From a virus, in the IMG/VR virus record IMGVR_UViG_3300038701_001640, positions 1-35,445 of that record: a stretch of 35,445 nt of DNA; one strand, 5' to 3'. Positions 1 to 9,012 of this stretch are shown piece by piece. Made by a program: the position numbers and the translations under genes. Below the pieces are notes generated by a model. That model was not told where the DNA came from. It did not search any database and saw only the letters and a program-made list of their open reading frames with translations. Each line of letters starts with the position of its first letter. Within the stretch, counting starts at the first letter, position 1.

Positions 1-30
1 AAGGGCCCCGCCGCTAGACGGGCCTTTTTT
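1..30 (+). terminator. Intrinsic terminator at left end
   Basis: Bases 1-8 pair with 20-27 (one G-U pair) around an 11-nt loop, and the 3' arm runs into six T. It would stop transcripts entering the terminase operon from the right end of the genome if the molecule is circular or concatemeric. Confidence 0.7.
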
Positions 31-69
31 CACGGGGATTTTTGAGGGGGTGGGGGTAAACCCAGGAAC

Positions 70-441
70 ATGGCACGACGACGAGGTAAAAGTTTAAAAC
101 GGATCCGCGACACGATCACCAGCACCATGGAGGATTTAGGATTGTACGAGGATGCCGACCAATTCATGGTTGATGCCGCCGCCCAGGCATTAAAGACCAT
201 GCACGACACACACCGCGAAATGCTGGACAAAGGCGCGGTGCAAAAATTCAAAAACGGCACCCGCCAAGTATCGCCGGAGTGGGTAGTCTGGCGTAATGCA
301 ATCAACGACTTTAAGGGGCTGGCGAGTGAGTTGGGGTTAAGCCCGAAAGCCCGAAAAGCAATACAAGAAAAGACGGGCAACAACCAGGGCGGCCCGGCAC
401 CGGATAGCGGCATTTCGAGATTGAGAAAACAACGCAAATGA
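70..441 (+). CDS. terS: Terminase small subunit, P27 family
   Basis: A 123-residue protein that probably recognises the packaging site and recruits the large terminase. The length, basic N-terminus (MARRRGK) and C-terminal block ELGLSPKARKAI are typical of P27-like small terminases (Terminase_4). It is followed within 260 bp by the large subunit, which supports the call. The start ATG at 70 follows TAAACCC at 56-62, a variant of an element that recurs before start codons in this window; there is no Shine-Dalgarno. The stop overlaps the next start as ATGA. Family assignment is from recognised motif and position, not a search. Confidence 0.88.
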   Translation: MARRRGKSLKRIRDTITSTMEDLGLYEDADQFMVDAAAQALKTMHDTHREMLDKGAVQKFKNGTRQVSPEWVVWRNAINDFKGLASELGLSPKARKAIQEKTGNNQGGPAPDSGISRLRKQRK

Positions 442-674
442 TTCAACAAGCGTACCTGATTACATACGACCTAAACATGGCTGATAAGGCCGGCCGACCA
501 TTAACGACCGTGCGCGAAGAAATTGAAAGCCACGGCGTACATATAGTTGCCAGCCACACGCACAAATTTTCCGGCCCGTATTGCTGTTTTGAGGTCACCG
601 GCAGCCCGTCCCCGAACTTTCCGCCACACATTTTCAGGATGCCGGCAGGGTGGAAACCCAAAAAGAAGCATTGA
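438..674 (+). CDS. Small hypothetical protein between terminase genes
   Basis: A 78-residue protein translationally coupled to terS by an ATGA overlap and ending 18 nt before terL. I do not recognise it. It starts with a hydrophobic strand-like segment ending in ITYDL and ends in a basic tail (WKPKKKH), so a small alpha/beta fold is plausible. The opening YLITYDLN resembles the first strand of Cas2/SinR-like ferredoxin folds, but the resemblance is short and I would not assign a function from it. Position suggests a packaging accessory protein (inference). Confidence 0.65.
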   Translation: MIQQAYLITYDLNMADKAGRPLTTVREEIESHGVHIVASHTHKFSGPYCCFEVTGSPSPNFPPHIFRMPAGWKPKKKH

Positions 675-692
675 TATAGATCAACCCCATGA

Positions 693-2429
693 ATGAAGTT
701 ATACCAACAATACATCGACGACGTGCTAAGTGGCCGCCGGGTGGCGGGGCGTCTGGAAAAGCTATGCGTTGAACGGTCGGTAAGGTTGTGGAATGACCCA
801 CGCTATTTCTTCGACGAGGAGGAGGCAGATTGGGCGTTAGAGGTCATTGGCTCATTGAGGCACACTAAAGGAAAGGCGTACAAACAGCCATTCCAGATAC
901 TGCCGTGGCAGGCTTTTTTTTGGGCGCATATTTTCGGCCTAAAAGAGCGCGCGACCGGTAAAAGGTTGACCCGGACGGTTTTGTTGTGTATGGCCAAAAA
1001 AGGTGGCAAATCAGAGGTCGCCGCCGCCACGGCCATATTGATGACCTATTTTGATGGTGAGCCACGGGCAGAAAATTACAGCGCAGCCAACAAGTACGAC
1101 CAGGCAAGTATTTGTTGGGAATCTGCTAAGGTAATGGCGAAACTAGCGGGAGAGGACGACCCGCATTTTGCCGACCTGACAAAAATTTTCGACAGCCTGG
1201 CAAATAGAAAGCTGGAGCAAACTAGCGACGGGTCATTTTTCCGGCCCATTGCTGCAGACTCAAAAACGCTGGATGGGGTAAACGTACACCTTGGCGTTGT
1301 TGACGAGTACCACGAAAGCGTCGATACCTCAATACCGGACAACTTGGTTTCCGGATCTGTGGGGCGGGAACAGCCATTACTAATGTACGTGACGACGCGC
1401 GGGTTTAATCCGCACGGACCGCTAGGGCAACTAGAAAAGGCCCACATAAACATACTGGAGGGCAAATTTGAGGACGACAGCACGTTTCCGCTCATTTTTG
1501 CACTGGACGACGAGGACGTGGAGCGGCTAAATGAATTGTGGGGGCAGCCATTTGACAAACTACCCATGGAGCTACTAACCAAACCTAACCCAGGCATTGG
1601 AGTTGCGCCAACCATGGACGGTTTACGCAAAGTGTATACCAAGGCCATTTCGGAGGGCGTAAGTAGTCAAACGAGCTGCCAAACAAAGAACTTTAATATA
1701 TGGGTCCGCCAGGCGAAGGTATGGGTGCCCGATGCGACGTGGACGAAAAATGGCGACCAGATCGACGACGAGCTCCTGTTAGGAAAACAGTGTTTTGGGG
1801 CCTACGATTTGAGCCAGAAATACGACATAACAGCGTTGACGCACCTTTTCCCGCCGTGCGACGACTTCGACAAATTTGTTGTACGTACACGGTTTTACTG
1901 CCCGGAGGACAAAGCAGAGGAGCGGACCCGTATAGACAAAGTGCCATACCTGGATTGGGCCAAAGAAGGGCACCTGATATTAACGCCTGGCGACATTATC
2001 GACTTTGAATACATCGAGGAGGACATAATCGACGCGGTGGGTAAATACGACGTGGTCAACTACCAGTACGATCCAATGTTTGCCACGCAAATATCGACCT
2101 CCTTAACCATGCAGGGCGTGGAGGCCGTCAAGTTTAAACAATCGGTAATGAACTACAACGAGCCAATCGAGTGGTTGGAGATCATTCTAAAAAAGGCAGC
2201 CATTGCGCATGGCATGGACCCAATATTGCGATGGATGGCCGGGAATGTGGTTTTGTACCGCAATCGCACCGGGTTGGCCATGTTTGACAAACAAAAAGCG
2301 AAAGACCGAATCGACGGCATGGTGGCGTTAGCCATGGCCGTTGGTGGGTACCAGGAATATATGAGAGATCAGAAAAAGCCGGTAAACCCGTTTGATATGT
2401 TTACCTGGATTGACAACCAAAAGCAATGA
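693..2429 (+). CDS. terL: Terminase large subunit
   Basis: A 578-residue ATPase/nuclease that cuts concatemers and drives DNA into the prohead. The N-terminal ATPase has a Walker A-like AKKGGKS at residues 101-107 and a Walker B ending VVDE at 202-205 followed by YHE. The RNase H-like nuclease has candidate metal ligands Asp372 (GAYDLS), Asp460 (QYDP) and Asp541 (RIDGMVALAMA). Length and layout fit the HK97/YmfN Terminase_1 family. ATG 693 is used rather than ATG 689, which is in another frame; TCAACCCCATGAATG lies at the start. Its stop overlaps the next gene by 4 nt. Confidence 0.96.
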   Translation: MKLYQQYIDDVLSGRRVAGRLEKLCVERSVRLWNDPRYFFDEEEADWALEVIGSLRHTKGKAYKQPFQILPWQAFFWAHIFGLKERATGKRLTRTVLLCMAKKGGKSEVAAATAILMTYFDGEPRAENYSAANKYDQASICWESAKVMAKLAGEDDPHFADLTKIFDSLANRKLEQTSDGSFFRPIAADSKTLDGVNVHLGVVDEYHESVDTSIPDNLVSGSVGREQPLLMYVTTRGFNPHGPLGQLEKAHINILEGKFEDDSTFPLIFALDDEDVERLNELWGQPFDKLPMELLTKPNPGIGVAPTMDGLRKVYTKAISEGVSSQTSCQTKNFNIWVRQAKVWVPDATWTKNGDQIDDELLLGKQCFGAYDLSQKYDITALTHLFPPCDDFDKFVVRTRFYCPEDKAEERTRIDKVPYLDWAKEGHLILTPGDIIDFEYIEEDIIDAVGKYDVVNYQYDPMFATQISTSLTMQGVEAVKFKQSVMNYNEPIEWLEIILKKAAIAHGMDPILRWMAGNVVLYRNRTGLAMFDKQKAKDRIDGMVALAMAVGGYQEYMRDQKKPVNPFDMFTWIDNQKQ

Positions 2430-2683
2430 TTATGATTCCGGAGGAAATCAAAAAGCTAAACACACTGGAGGGGTATTTTGACGAATGGTACAAGCTCCGT
2501 AAAGAGGACAACGAGCCAACAAACAAACAGATTTACGAAATAATCGAGGCCCGATACTTTGAGGGTTACGGCCAAACCAGGTATCGGAGTTATGAGTCAT
2601 TCAGAAACGCCAAACACAGGTATTTGGACGCACTTTTCCGTAAGGCGCAACGAAAAAGGTTAGAAAACAGCCAAAAACGCTAA
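2426..2683 (+). CDS. Small hypothetical protein between terL and portal
   Basis: An 85-residue, highly charged, probably all-helical protein that overlaps terL by ATGA. No family recognised. It is rich in Tyr, Arg and Glu (for example FEGYGQTRYRSYESF) and has a very basic C-terminus (KAQRKRLENSQKR), so nucleic-acid contact is possible but unproven. Tight coupling to terL suggests a packaging or head role. Confidence 0.7.
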   Translation: MIMIPEEIKKLNTLEGYFDEWYKLRKEDNEPTNKQIYEIIEARYFEGYGQTRYRSYESFRNAKHRYLDALFRKAQRKRLENSQKR

Positions 2684-2738
2684 TTTTGTTAGTCATTGTT
2701 ACGAATAATTACGAATAAACCCTGCACATTGCCCGTAT

Positions 2739-3950
2739 ATGGCAAATGTGCTGCAAAATATTGTGACCAGAGCGCGTAATTGGTTTGGTGGATCCATCAA
2801 ATACATCGACCCGGCCATTGCGTCGTGGTTTACATTCAGCCGCGCCAAAGTTTCGGTAAACGAGGATACCGCCGACGGTGTACCACCGTATTTCCGCGCC
2901 AAACAATTAATCGCCGAAAATATTGCGTCTGTTGACTGTACGGTATACCGCCGTGACGGATCAGGCGTTGTTGAGGCTACCGCCCACCCACTATACCGCC
3001 TCCTAAAGTTTCGACCACACCCGCTGTACTCCTCATTCGTTTTTTGGGAAGTCTTAATACGGCACATGCTGGACAGGGGCGAGGCATTCGCCTATTTGGT
3101 ACGTGGTGCCGAAACCGGACGGATAAAACACCTGGAGATAATCGACGACCGCCGCCCACAAATTTTCCAGATGGATGACGGCGCGTATTATTTCAAGTTT
3201 CCGAACTATACCAAGCCGTTTTCAGCCGACGACGTGCTGCATTTCAATTTGTACTCCAACGATGGTGTTTGCGGCCGTGGCCTCCTCGACTTGTTCCGTG
3301 AAACATTGGGGCGAGGTATTGCGGAGATTCAATACACGTCTGCCGTTTTCGGTAACGGCGCGCACCCGTCCGGCACCTTGGAAACAGACGAAATACTAAC
3401 GCAGGAACAGCGCACACTATTGGGAGAAGGATTTACCAGCCAGTACGGCGGTATTGATCGATTGGGACGGGTTGCGGTGTTGAGTCACGGCCTAAAATTT
3501 AAGCCGCTGGACCAAAAGGTTGGCGACGGCGAAAGTAAGGCCCGGCTAATGACCACCAAAGACATTTCCGCCATGTTGGGCATTTCACCCGAAATGCTAG
3601 GGCTATCCGGGGAGACAGGAATCACAAATATTGGCGTACTCAACCGAATGCTGGTGCAATACGTGTTTCGCGTGTTCGCTAAACGCATTGAGGACGAGGT
3701 AAACAGCAAAGCATTTGCCGCGCGCGATTGGGGCCGGTATTTCATCAAATTTGACCTAAACGAGTTGTTACGCGGTGATCCGGCAGAGCGCGCCAAGTGG
3801 TATGAATCCATGTATAAGACCCAGGCCATTAACCCGAACGAGATTCGCGAACGCGAAAACCTCAACCCATACGAGGGCGGCGATGAGTACGGAAAGCCAA
3901 TGGCCACGAATATTAAAACACAACCAGTAAGCAATGAGCCAACGGAATAA
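2739..3950 (+). CDS. Portal protein, HK97 family
   Basis: A 403-residue portal that forms the dodecameric DNA entry ring at one capsid vertex. The order terL, portal, S78 protease, major capsid is diagnostic. Recognisable portal features include the PPYFRAKQLIAENIASVDC block near residue 50 and the MTTKDISAMLGISPEMLG block near residue 270, as in Phage_portal (PF04860). ATG 2739 is the first in-frame start; AATAAACCCTGC lies about 20 nt upstream. It overlaps the protease gene by 17 nt. Confidence 0.95.
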   Translation: MANVLQNIVTRARNWFGGSIKYIDPAIASWFTFSRAKVSVNEDTADGVPPYFRAKQLIAENIASVDCTVYRRDGSGVVEATAHPLYRLLKFRPHPLYSSFVFWEVLIRHMLDRGEAFAYLVRGAETGRIKHLEIIDDRRPQIFQMDDGAYYFKFPNYTKPFSADDVLHFNLYSNDGVCGRGLLDLFRETLGRGIAEIQYTSAVFGNGAHPSGTLETDEILTQEQRTLLGEGFTSQYGGIDRLGRVAVLSHGLKFKPLDQKVGDGESKARLMTTKDISAMLGISPEMLGLSGETGITNIGVLNRMLVQYVFRVFAKRIEDEVNSKAFAARDWGRYFIKFDLNELLRGDPAERAKWYESMYKTQAINPNEIRERENLNPYEGGDEYGKPMATNIKTQPVSNEPTE

Positions 3951-4533
3951 CGCAGAAATCAGGAGCGCAACCAGAGAATTGCGCATGGCGGACGACAAGG
4001 ACCGCACCATTGAGGGCTACGCTATTGTTTTCGACGTGGAAACCGATTTTGGGTACATGCGCGAAAAGATCGACCGCACGGCGTTGGACGACGCTAACAT
4101 GGACGATGTACGCGCATTATTCAACCACTCATCAAATCACCTATTGGCGCGCACCGCCTCCGGTACTTTGGAATTGTTCGTGGACGATACCGGATTGGGT
4201 TACCGATTCGAGGCACCAGATACGACCATTGGCAACGATGTATTGGCCATGGTTAAGCGTGGCGACCTTTCCGGGTCTTCATTTGCCTTTTTCGTGCGCG
4301 GCGACAAGTGGGACGACAAAGACGCCGACAAGCCATTGCGCACCATTACCGACATTCGCGAAATTTTGGACGTTGGCCCGGTAACCTACCCGGCCTACCA
4401 CCAAACGTCGGTACGATCAGAGGATGTAGCCGAGATCATTACCGGCCATGCCAACCCGGAAGAAACCGCCAAGCGGTATGAGCAACAACAAAGAAAACGA
4501 AAGTTAGCACTCATTCGATTGGGTGCCGCATAG
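3934..4533 (+). CDS. Prohead maturation protease, HK97/S78 family
   Basis: A 199-residue serine protease that trims the capsid protein N-terminus during head maturation. It has the family pattern: GYAIVFD near residue 28, catalytic His in ALFNHSS (His65), catalytic Ser in DLSGSSFAF (Ser115 or Ser116), and the C-terminal ILDVGPVTYPAY block. Size fits PF04586. It overlaps the portal by 17 nt and is separated from the capsid gene by a hairpin, so the capsid gene may be expressed separately. Confidence 0.95.
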   Translation: MSQRNNAEIRSATRELRMADDKDRTIEGYAIVFDVETDFGYMREKIDRTALDDANMDDVRALFNHSSNHLLARTASGTLELFVDDTGLGYRFEAPDTTIGNDVLAMVKRGDLSGSSFAFFVRGDKWDDKDADKPLRTITDIREILDVGPVTYPAYHQTSVRSEDVAEIITGHANPEETAKRYEQQQRKRKLALIRLGAA

Positions 4534-4557
4534 GTCCACCGGACCGCAATATTTTTT
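4533..4557 (+). terminator. Hairpin between protease and capsid genes
   Basis: GGTCC (4533-4537) pairs with GGACC (4541-4545) around a 3-nt loop, followed by a T-rich stretch (4552-4557). It could be a weak terminator or a processing/stability hairpin that sets capsid transcript levels. Confidence 0.45.
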
Positions 4558-4577
4558 AAACTAAACCCCAAATAACT

Positions 4578-5924
4578 ATGACACTTATTGAATTGCGCCA
4601 ACAGCGCGCCGACGCGGTGGACAGCCTGGCAGCACTCAACGACCAGATTGGAAGTGAGGCACCCACCGAGGAGCAGCGCACCAAATGGGATTCGCTGGAA
4701 AGCAATATTTCCGACTTGGACGCAAAGATTGCGTTTGAGGAGAAACGCGAAAAGCAGCGCGAACGCGCTGCCGCCCAAAAGGCCGAACGCCTGGAGCGCG
4801 AGAAAAAGCAAAACCGATCCAACCGCGAGAAGGACGACGAGGATTCTTTGAATCGCAATTTCAGTATTGTACGAGCCATGCGCGCTACCGTCAACCAACG
4901 CAATCTTGACGGCGCGGAGGCGGAAGCCTACCAAGAGGCCCAAAAGGAAGCGCGCGAATTTGGTAAAGACCTAGAGGGTAACATTGCCGTACCTGCCAGC
5001 ATGATGCGGGAGCAACGCGACCAGGTGGTTGGCACGGGCAATCTTGGTGGTGATTATGTGTTTACCCAATGGGCCGGCCACATCGAATCGTTGCAGCCAC
5101 GCCCCATTTTGGAGCGCGCCGGTGCAACGATCATGCGCGGGTTAACCAGCAATGTCAGCTTTACCAAAAACACGGCCGTTACGGCCTCATGGGAAGGTGA
5201 AACGGACGCCAACGCGGAGGTGACCACCACCGCGTCCACCCTGGACTTAACCCCTAATCGAGTTGGTGCGGAAAACTACATTTCCAAGCAACTGATGGTC
5301 CAGAGCAGCCCGGACATTGAAAATATCATGCGCCGGGAATTGCGCCAGGCTATTGAGAACGCGGTTGACCAAAAGGGTATTAACGGCGACGGCACCGGGA
5401 ACACACCAACCGGCATCCTGAACGCCTCCAGCGTGAACGTTATACCAATCGGCACCAACGGCGGTGCCATTGAATGGTTGGACGTGCTGAAATTGCCGCG
5501 CGAGGTTGCGGTTGATAACGCTGATTTGGGCCGTATGCGATTCTTAACCACCCCGGAATTGCGCGCGGAGCTCCAAGCCACCGAAAAAGCCACCGGCACC
5601 GCCCAATTTATTTGGCAGGATATGACCATGCCAATGGATGGGCAGGTGGTCAACGTTGGATCCGTCAACGGTTACCAGGCGATGGTATCAACCAACGTAC
5701 CAAACGACTTGACCAAAGGGACCGGCACGGATTTGAACGCGCTAATTTTCGGCCATTTCCCGGCTTTGTATATGGCAAATTGGGGCGGACTGGATATTGT
5801 GGTGGATCCGTATAGCGCGGCCAACCAGGCAAAGGTTCGCATTGTCGTAAACAGTTGGTGGGATATTGGCCTGCGCCATGACGAGCATTTTGCAGTCATT
5901 AAGGACGCAACGGTTACGGCGTAA
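4578..5924 (+). CDS. Major capsid protein, HK97 fold
   Basis: A 448-residue major head protein. Residues 1 to about 105 are a highly charged coiled coil (heptad-like, rich in Glu, Lys, Arg), matching the scaffolding delta domain removed by the S78 protease; the rest matches the HK97 coat domain, including a segment near residue 155 reading GGDYVFTQWAGHI and GINGDGTGNTPTGI near residue 270. The start is preceded by CTAAACCCCAAATAACTATG (4561-4580), the clearest copy of the recurring leader element. Length fits coat proteins with a fused scaffold domain. Confidence 0.95.
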   Translation: MTLIELRQQRADAVDSLAALNDQIGSEAPTEEQRTKWDSLESNISDLDAKIAFEEKREKQRERAAAQKAERLEREKKQNRSNREKDDEDSLNRNFSIVRAMRATVNQRNLDGAEAEAYQEAQKEAREFGKDLEGNIAVPASMMREQRDQVVGTGNLGGDYVFTQWAGHIESLQPRPILERAGATIMRGLTSNVSFTKNTAVTASWEGETDANAEVTTTASTLDLTPNRVGAENYISKQLMVQSSPDIENIMRRELRQAIENAVDQKGINGDGTGNTPTGILNASSVNVIPIGTNGGAIEWLDVLKLPREVAVDNADLGRMRFLTTPELRAELQATEKATGTAQFIWQDMTMPMDGQVVNVGSVNGYQAMVSTNVPNDLTKGTGTDLNALIFGHFPALYMANWGGLDIVVDPYSAANQAKVRIVVNSWWDIGLRHDEHFAVIKDATVTA

Positions 5925-5951
5925 GCTAAACCCCACTTGATACCCCCGAAC

Positions 5952-6000
5952 AACCCCACCCCGGCCGGTGCCTGACTTTTTAGGTGCCGGCCACCGGGTT
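5952..6000 (+). other. Long hairpin after the capsid gene
   Basis: An 11-bp stem (5963-5973 with 5982-5992, two G-U pairs) with an outer AACCC/GGGTT pairing (5952-5956 with 5996-6000). No T tract follows, so it may protect the capsid mRNA 3' end or attenuate transcription rather than fully terminate. TAAACCCC also occurs just upstream (5934-5941) without an adjacent start codon. Confidence 0.6.
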
Positions 6001-6017
6001 GTAATACCCCAAAAAAG

Positions 6018-6287
6018 ATGGCAAAGAAAAAGTTAGTAGAAGTAAAGTTTTTGCGGTCGCCGTCCGGGTCGTTCAAACTGGCATATCATGCCGGCGACCA
6101 TGGATTTGTTGATGCAAACCTCGTTACCAAATTAATCGACCAAGGGTTTGCGGAATTGATCGACGGCACCGCCGAAACAGGACAGAGCAACAAAGCCGGG
6201 AAGGCAGAGAATGCCACCAACGAACCAAAGAAAAAGCCAGGGCGAAAGCGTCCAACGCAAACCCCTAGCAAGCCCAAAAACGAATAA
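6018..6287 (+). CDS. Small head protein of unknown role
   Basis: An 89-residue protein in the slot between capsid and connector. The first 50 residues form a compact pattern (VEVKFLRSP, then KLAYHAGDHGFVDANLVTKLIDQGFAELID) that I associate with small proteins at this position in other siphophages; the C-terminal 40 residues are a disordered Lys/Pro/Asn-rich tail. It may be a head accessory protein, but this is inference from position. It ends 2 nt before the connector gene. AATACCCCAAAAAAG precedes its start. Confidence 0.7.
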   Translation: MAKKKLVEVKFLRSPSGSFKLAYHAGDHGFVDANLVTKLIDQGFAELIDGTAETGQSNKAGKAENATNEPKKKPGRKRPTQTPSKPKNE

Positions 6288-6289
6288 TA

Positions 6290-6898
6290 ATGGCCTGGAG
6301 CGTAACAACACAACCCGCAACAGAGATACTGACCGTACAGGAGGCCAAAGATCAGGTGCGCGCGCTATACAGCGCAGAGGACACCTTAATTGGCAACTAT
6401 ATTACGGCGGTACGGCAATTTGTCGAAAAACACTATGCGGTTGCATTGATTACGCAGACCATCACCGAAACCCACGATCACTGGCCGGGAGAGATCCCCG
6501 GCGTTGATTGGGTGCCGCAACCTAACCATTACCAGTTCTTTAAGCTGGCCGTTGGCCCAGTGCAATCGATCACCAGCATTAAGTACATCGACAGCGACGG
6601 CGTACAACAAACATGGTCAACAGACGATTGGCAAGCGGACCTAAACAGTTTTGAGCCGCGTATAATGCCAGCATATAACAAAGACTACCCGGCAATACGC
6701 CGGCAGCTAAACGCGGTCGAAATCGTATACCAAGCCGGGTACGGCGACGCAACTAGCGATGTGCCGGAAAACTTGCGCCAGGCCATTGCGCTGGAGGTCG
6801 CCGATATGTACGTGAACCGCACGAATTACGTGCGCAAAATGACCACGGCGGCGGACCGGCTGATTAAAGGCACTCTAGACAAACAGTTTGGGGCATGA
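6290..6898 (+). CDS. Head-tail connector, gp6-like
   Basis: A 202-residue protein matching the HK97 gp6/Phage_connect_1 family: an N-terminal helical part with LTVQEAKDQVR near residue 15 and IGNYITAVRQFVEKH near residue 38, then the strand segment with QPNHYQFFKLAVGPVQSI, and helices at the C-terminus. Such proteins form the ring under the portal. It overlaps the next gene by ATGA, consistent with translational coupling. Confidence 0.88.
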   Translation: MAWSVTTQPATEILTVQEAKDQVRALYSAEDTLIGNYITAVRQFVEKHYAVALITQTITETHDHWPGEIPGVDWVPQPNHYQFFKLAVGPVQSITSIKYIDSDGVQQTWSTDDWQADLNSFEPRIMPAYNKDYPAIRRQLNAVEIVYQAGYGDATSDVPENLRQAIALEVADMYVNRTNYVRKMTTAADRLIKGTLDKQFGA

Positions 6899-7374
6899 GG
6901 CGAGTATTTAGCGGCAGCGAGGTATTAGGGCGCATGAATCGCCAAATAGTGCTCCTCCGGCAATTGAGCAGCCCGGACGGCCACGGTGGCGACGCCATTT
7001 TTTGGATCCAAAGCCCCGGCATTTGGGCCGAATACAAAGCTGAAAGCACGAGCCGCGAAAACGTTGAATCTGAACGCCAGATAGCAAAGCAGCGCATTAC
7101 GTTTCGCATACACCACACCGACGAGGTGGACGAAACCATGCGAGTGAAATATAACGGACGCTGGTATAACGTCACGGCAGTAATGGAGGACGAGTTGCGG
7201 CAATTCCTGACCATCGAATGCGAGGGCCGACAGGATTACGACACGTTTGGGGATCCGGGCGCAGCCACCAGCGCAAGCGACAACTACGGCAATACCTGGC
7301 AACTAAACGTTGCCGGTGCACGGTCCGGGTTGTATTGGGTGGACGGTAACGATGCGGTATGGGAAAAAGACTAG
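6895..7374 (+). CDS. Head-tail adaptor (head closure), SPP1 gp16-like
   Basis: A 159-residue protein of the Phage_H_T_join type: a beta-rich body with WIQSPGIWAEYKAES near residue 37, RITFRIHHTD near residue 66, and VKYNGRWYNVTAV near residue 83. The start at 6895 couples to the connector stop; an internal Met at 6934 (MNRQIVLL) matches the usual family N-terminus better and could be the real start. There is an extra C-terminal tail of about 40 residues, ending GLYWVDGNDAVWEKD, beyond the typical domain. Confidence 0.82.
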   Translation: MRRVFSGSEVLGRMNRQIVLLRQLSSPDGHGGDAIFWIQSPGIWAEYKAESTSRENVESERQIAKQRITFRIHHTDEVDETMRVKYNGRWYNVTAVMEDELRQFLTIECEGRQDYDTFGDPGAATSASDNYGNTWQLNVAGARSGLYWVDGNDAVWEKD

Positions 7375-7378
7375 CGAC

Positions 7379-7975
7379 ATGGGTACGATAGCTGAAAGAC
7401 TGACCAGGCGACGCGGAGGCGGGGTATCTTCTAAAGGCGTAACCAATGATGCGGAGGTAAGACGACAGGTTAAAATATTCAACGCCAAATTACGGCGGGT
7501 AACCAAGGATTTTACCAAGGCTGAAATGCGCAAGGTTGGACGAGCTGGTGCCGCACCAGTAAGGACGGCAGCCCGATCAAAAACACCTAAAGGAAAAGAG
7601 TATCACTACCGATACGACCCAAAGAGAAAAGGCAGCAAACGAGCCGCCAAGGGCACCAGGTTAGGCGACAGAATAGCGTATAAGCCTGGCAACCTTAGAA
7701 AGTCAATAGGTACGATGACCTGGCGCAAATCGCCGGACGCGTTTGTTGGTCCAAGGAAATACAAAGGATCAGCAAAGCCGGGCGACGTTATGGGGGCAAC
7801 CACCAAAAAGGCGGATCCCTACTACGCCGCTATGGTGTTTGGCAGCCAACGGGCATTCAATCGCCGGGTTTTGTTGGCGGCCAAAAATCAAGCGCGCGCC
7901 AAATCATTGCGGCGCATGGGTGAACGCGCCGCCCGGATCATTAACGCGAAAACCAGAAAATTACGCCTTCGATGA
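7379..7975 (+). CDS. Neck/tail completion protein, HK97 gp10-like
   Basis: A 198-residue, very basic protein with the HK97-gp10 pattern: early helices, PVRTAARSKTPKG near residue 62, GNLRKSIG near residue 104, and YYAAMVFGSQ near residue 150. I chose ATG 7379, 5 nt after the previous stop; an upstream in-frame Met at 7310 would overlap the adaptor gene by 65 nt and adds unrelated residues. It sits in the usual order between adaptor and DUF3168 protein and overlaps the latter by ATGA. Confidence 0.85.
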   Translation: MGTIAERLTRRRGGGVSSKGVTNDAEVRRQVKIFNAKLRRVTKDFTKAEMRKVGRAGAAPVRTAARSKTPKGKEYHYRYDPKRKGSKRAAKGTRLGDRIAYKPGNLRKSIGTMTWRKSPDAFVGPRKYKGSAKPGDVMGATTKKADPYYAAMVFGSQRAFNRRVLLAAKNQARAKSLRRMGERAARIINAKTRKLRLR

Positions 7976-8361
7976 TTGGCAAAGCGGTATACCACATTTT
8001 GAGCAATGCGACGGCCGTTACTGACCTGGTGGGCGACCGGATATTGCGTGGCCGCGCCAAACAGGGAACAGCGCACCCATACGTCGTTTTTTCCAATGCT
8101 ACCACTGATCCAGTGGAGAGCAAAGACGATGCGCAGACGCAGGACGACCACATTGTTGAGGTTTTGATCTTTGACCAGGACTACAACAAAACCGAGGCGG
8201 TCGCCTCCGCCGTGCGCGAGGCATTACACGATTATTCCGGCGACGCCAACGGCGTGGATGTGGTGGAATGCCGGTTTACAGGAGGTGACGACGAACCGGC
8301 GGACCTGAATTCTATATTGTACGGCGTGGCACAAGATTACCGAATAGTAATAAAGCGATAA
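7972..8361 (+). CDS. Tail completion protein, DUF3168/gp17-like
   Basis: A 129-residue protein of the DUF3168 type. Features are the N-terminal helix with TDLVGDRIL, the AHPYVVFSNAT strand, an internal helix VREALHDYSG and the closing strand QDYRIVIKR. These proteins cap the tail tube at the head-proximal end. It overlaps gp10 by 4 nt. Confidence 0.87.
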   Translation: MIGKAVYHILSNATAVTDLVGDRILRGRAKQGTAHPYVVFSNATTDPVESKDDAQTQDDHIVEVLIFDQDYNKTEAVASAVREALHDYSGDANGVDVVECRFTGGDDEPADLNSILYGVAQDYRIVIKR

Positions 8362-8364
8362 ACG

Positions 8365-8565
8365 ATGCGAGTACAGGCAACACAGGATATTGAGCGACCA
8401 GGCAGCCGGACTATTCCGGAGGGCCGCATTTTTACCGTGACTAACGAATATGGGCGGGAATTGATCGAGCGTGGGGTTGCGGTCATCCTGCCAGACGACC
8501 CGGTGGACTACCCCACCGATAGTAAAGACTCAACGGTGCCATTGGCGACCGACGAGGAGGAATAA
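8365..8565 (+). CDS. Small hypothetical protein upstream of tail tube
   Basis: A 66-residue protein with a short beta-rich body (VQATQDIERPG, EGRIFTVTNEYGRELIERGVAVIL) and an acidic, disordered tail ending DEEE. Starts 3 nt after the DUF3168 gene. Small proteins with this layout often sit among the connector genes; I cannot assign a function. Confidence 0.65.
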   Translation: MRVQATQDIERPGSRTIPEGRIFTVTNEYGRELIERGVAVILPDDPVDYPTDSKDSTVPLATDEEE

Positions 8566-8595
8566 AATTTATTGATAAGCTAAACCCCAAACACT

Positions 8596-9012
8596 ATGCC
8601 AACTACCGGAATTATGCCGGGTCGTTTGATCCGGATTTTTGTAGCAGGTACGGCCGTAACCCATGCCACCGAAGGGTCCATTGAGTTTTCCGCCGACACC
8701 GAGGATATTGTAACTAAAGACACCGAAACCGACGGATGGGAAAGCGCATACCCAACCACACTACGGGCCAACATCACAGGTACAGCGTATTACGCCGACG
8801 ACGCCACCAATGGATTTGAGGATCTATGGGACGCATGGAAAGCACGTACCACCGTGGCCGTCATGTTTTCAACCGAAGTGTCTGGCGACACCAAGTACAG
8901 CGGTGACTTTTTTGTTACCAACGTATCCATGACCGCCAACGCCAGCGAGCGCGCAACCTTTACGTTTTCTTTGCGCTCCGACGGTGAGGTGGCAAAGGCT
9001 GATGTGGTGTAA
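8596..9012 (+). CDS. Major tail tube protein, TP901-1-like
   Basis: A 138-residue tail tube protein. Recognisable features: RLIRIFVAGTAVTHATEGSI near the N-terminus, a central loop ending GWESAYPTTLRANITGTAYY, and C-terminal strands SGDFFVTNVSMTANASERAT. Position just before the chaperone pair and tape measure fits. The start has the CTAAACCCC element (8580-8588, 7 nt spacer). The protein at 11735 is a visible paralogue. Confidence 0.9.
   Translation: MPTTGIMPGRLIRIFVAGTAVTHATEGSIEFSADTEDIVTKDTETDGWESAYPTTLRANITGTAYYADDATNGFEDLWDAWKARTTVAVMFSTEVSGDTKYSGDFFVTNVSMTANASERATFTFSLRSDGEVAKADVV

Noticed and set aside
1076-1648. 190-residue minus-strand reading frame opposite terL
   Set aside because: Antisense to a strongly conserved gene; Ser/Pro-rich composition typical of a shadow frame and no start context.
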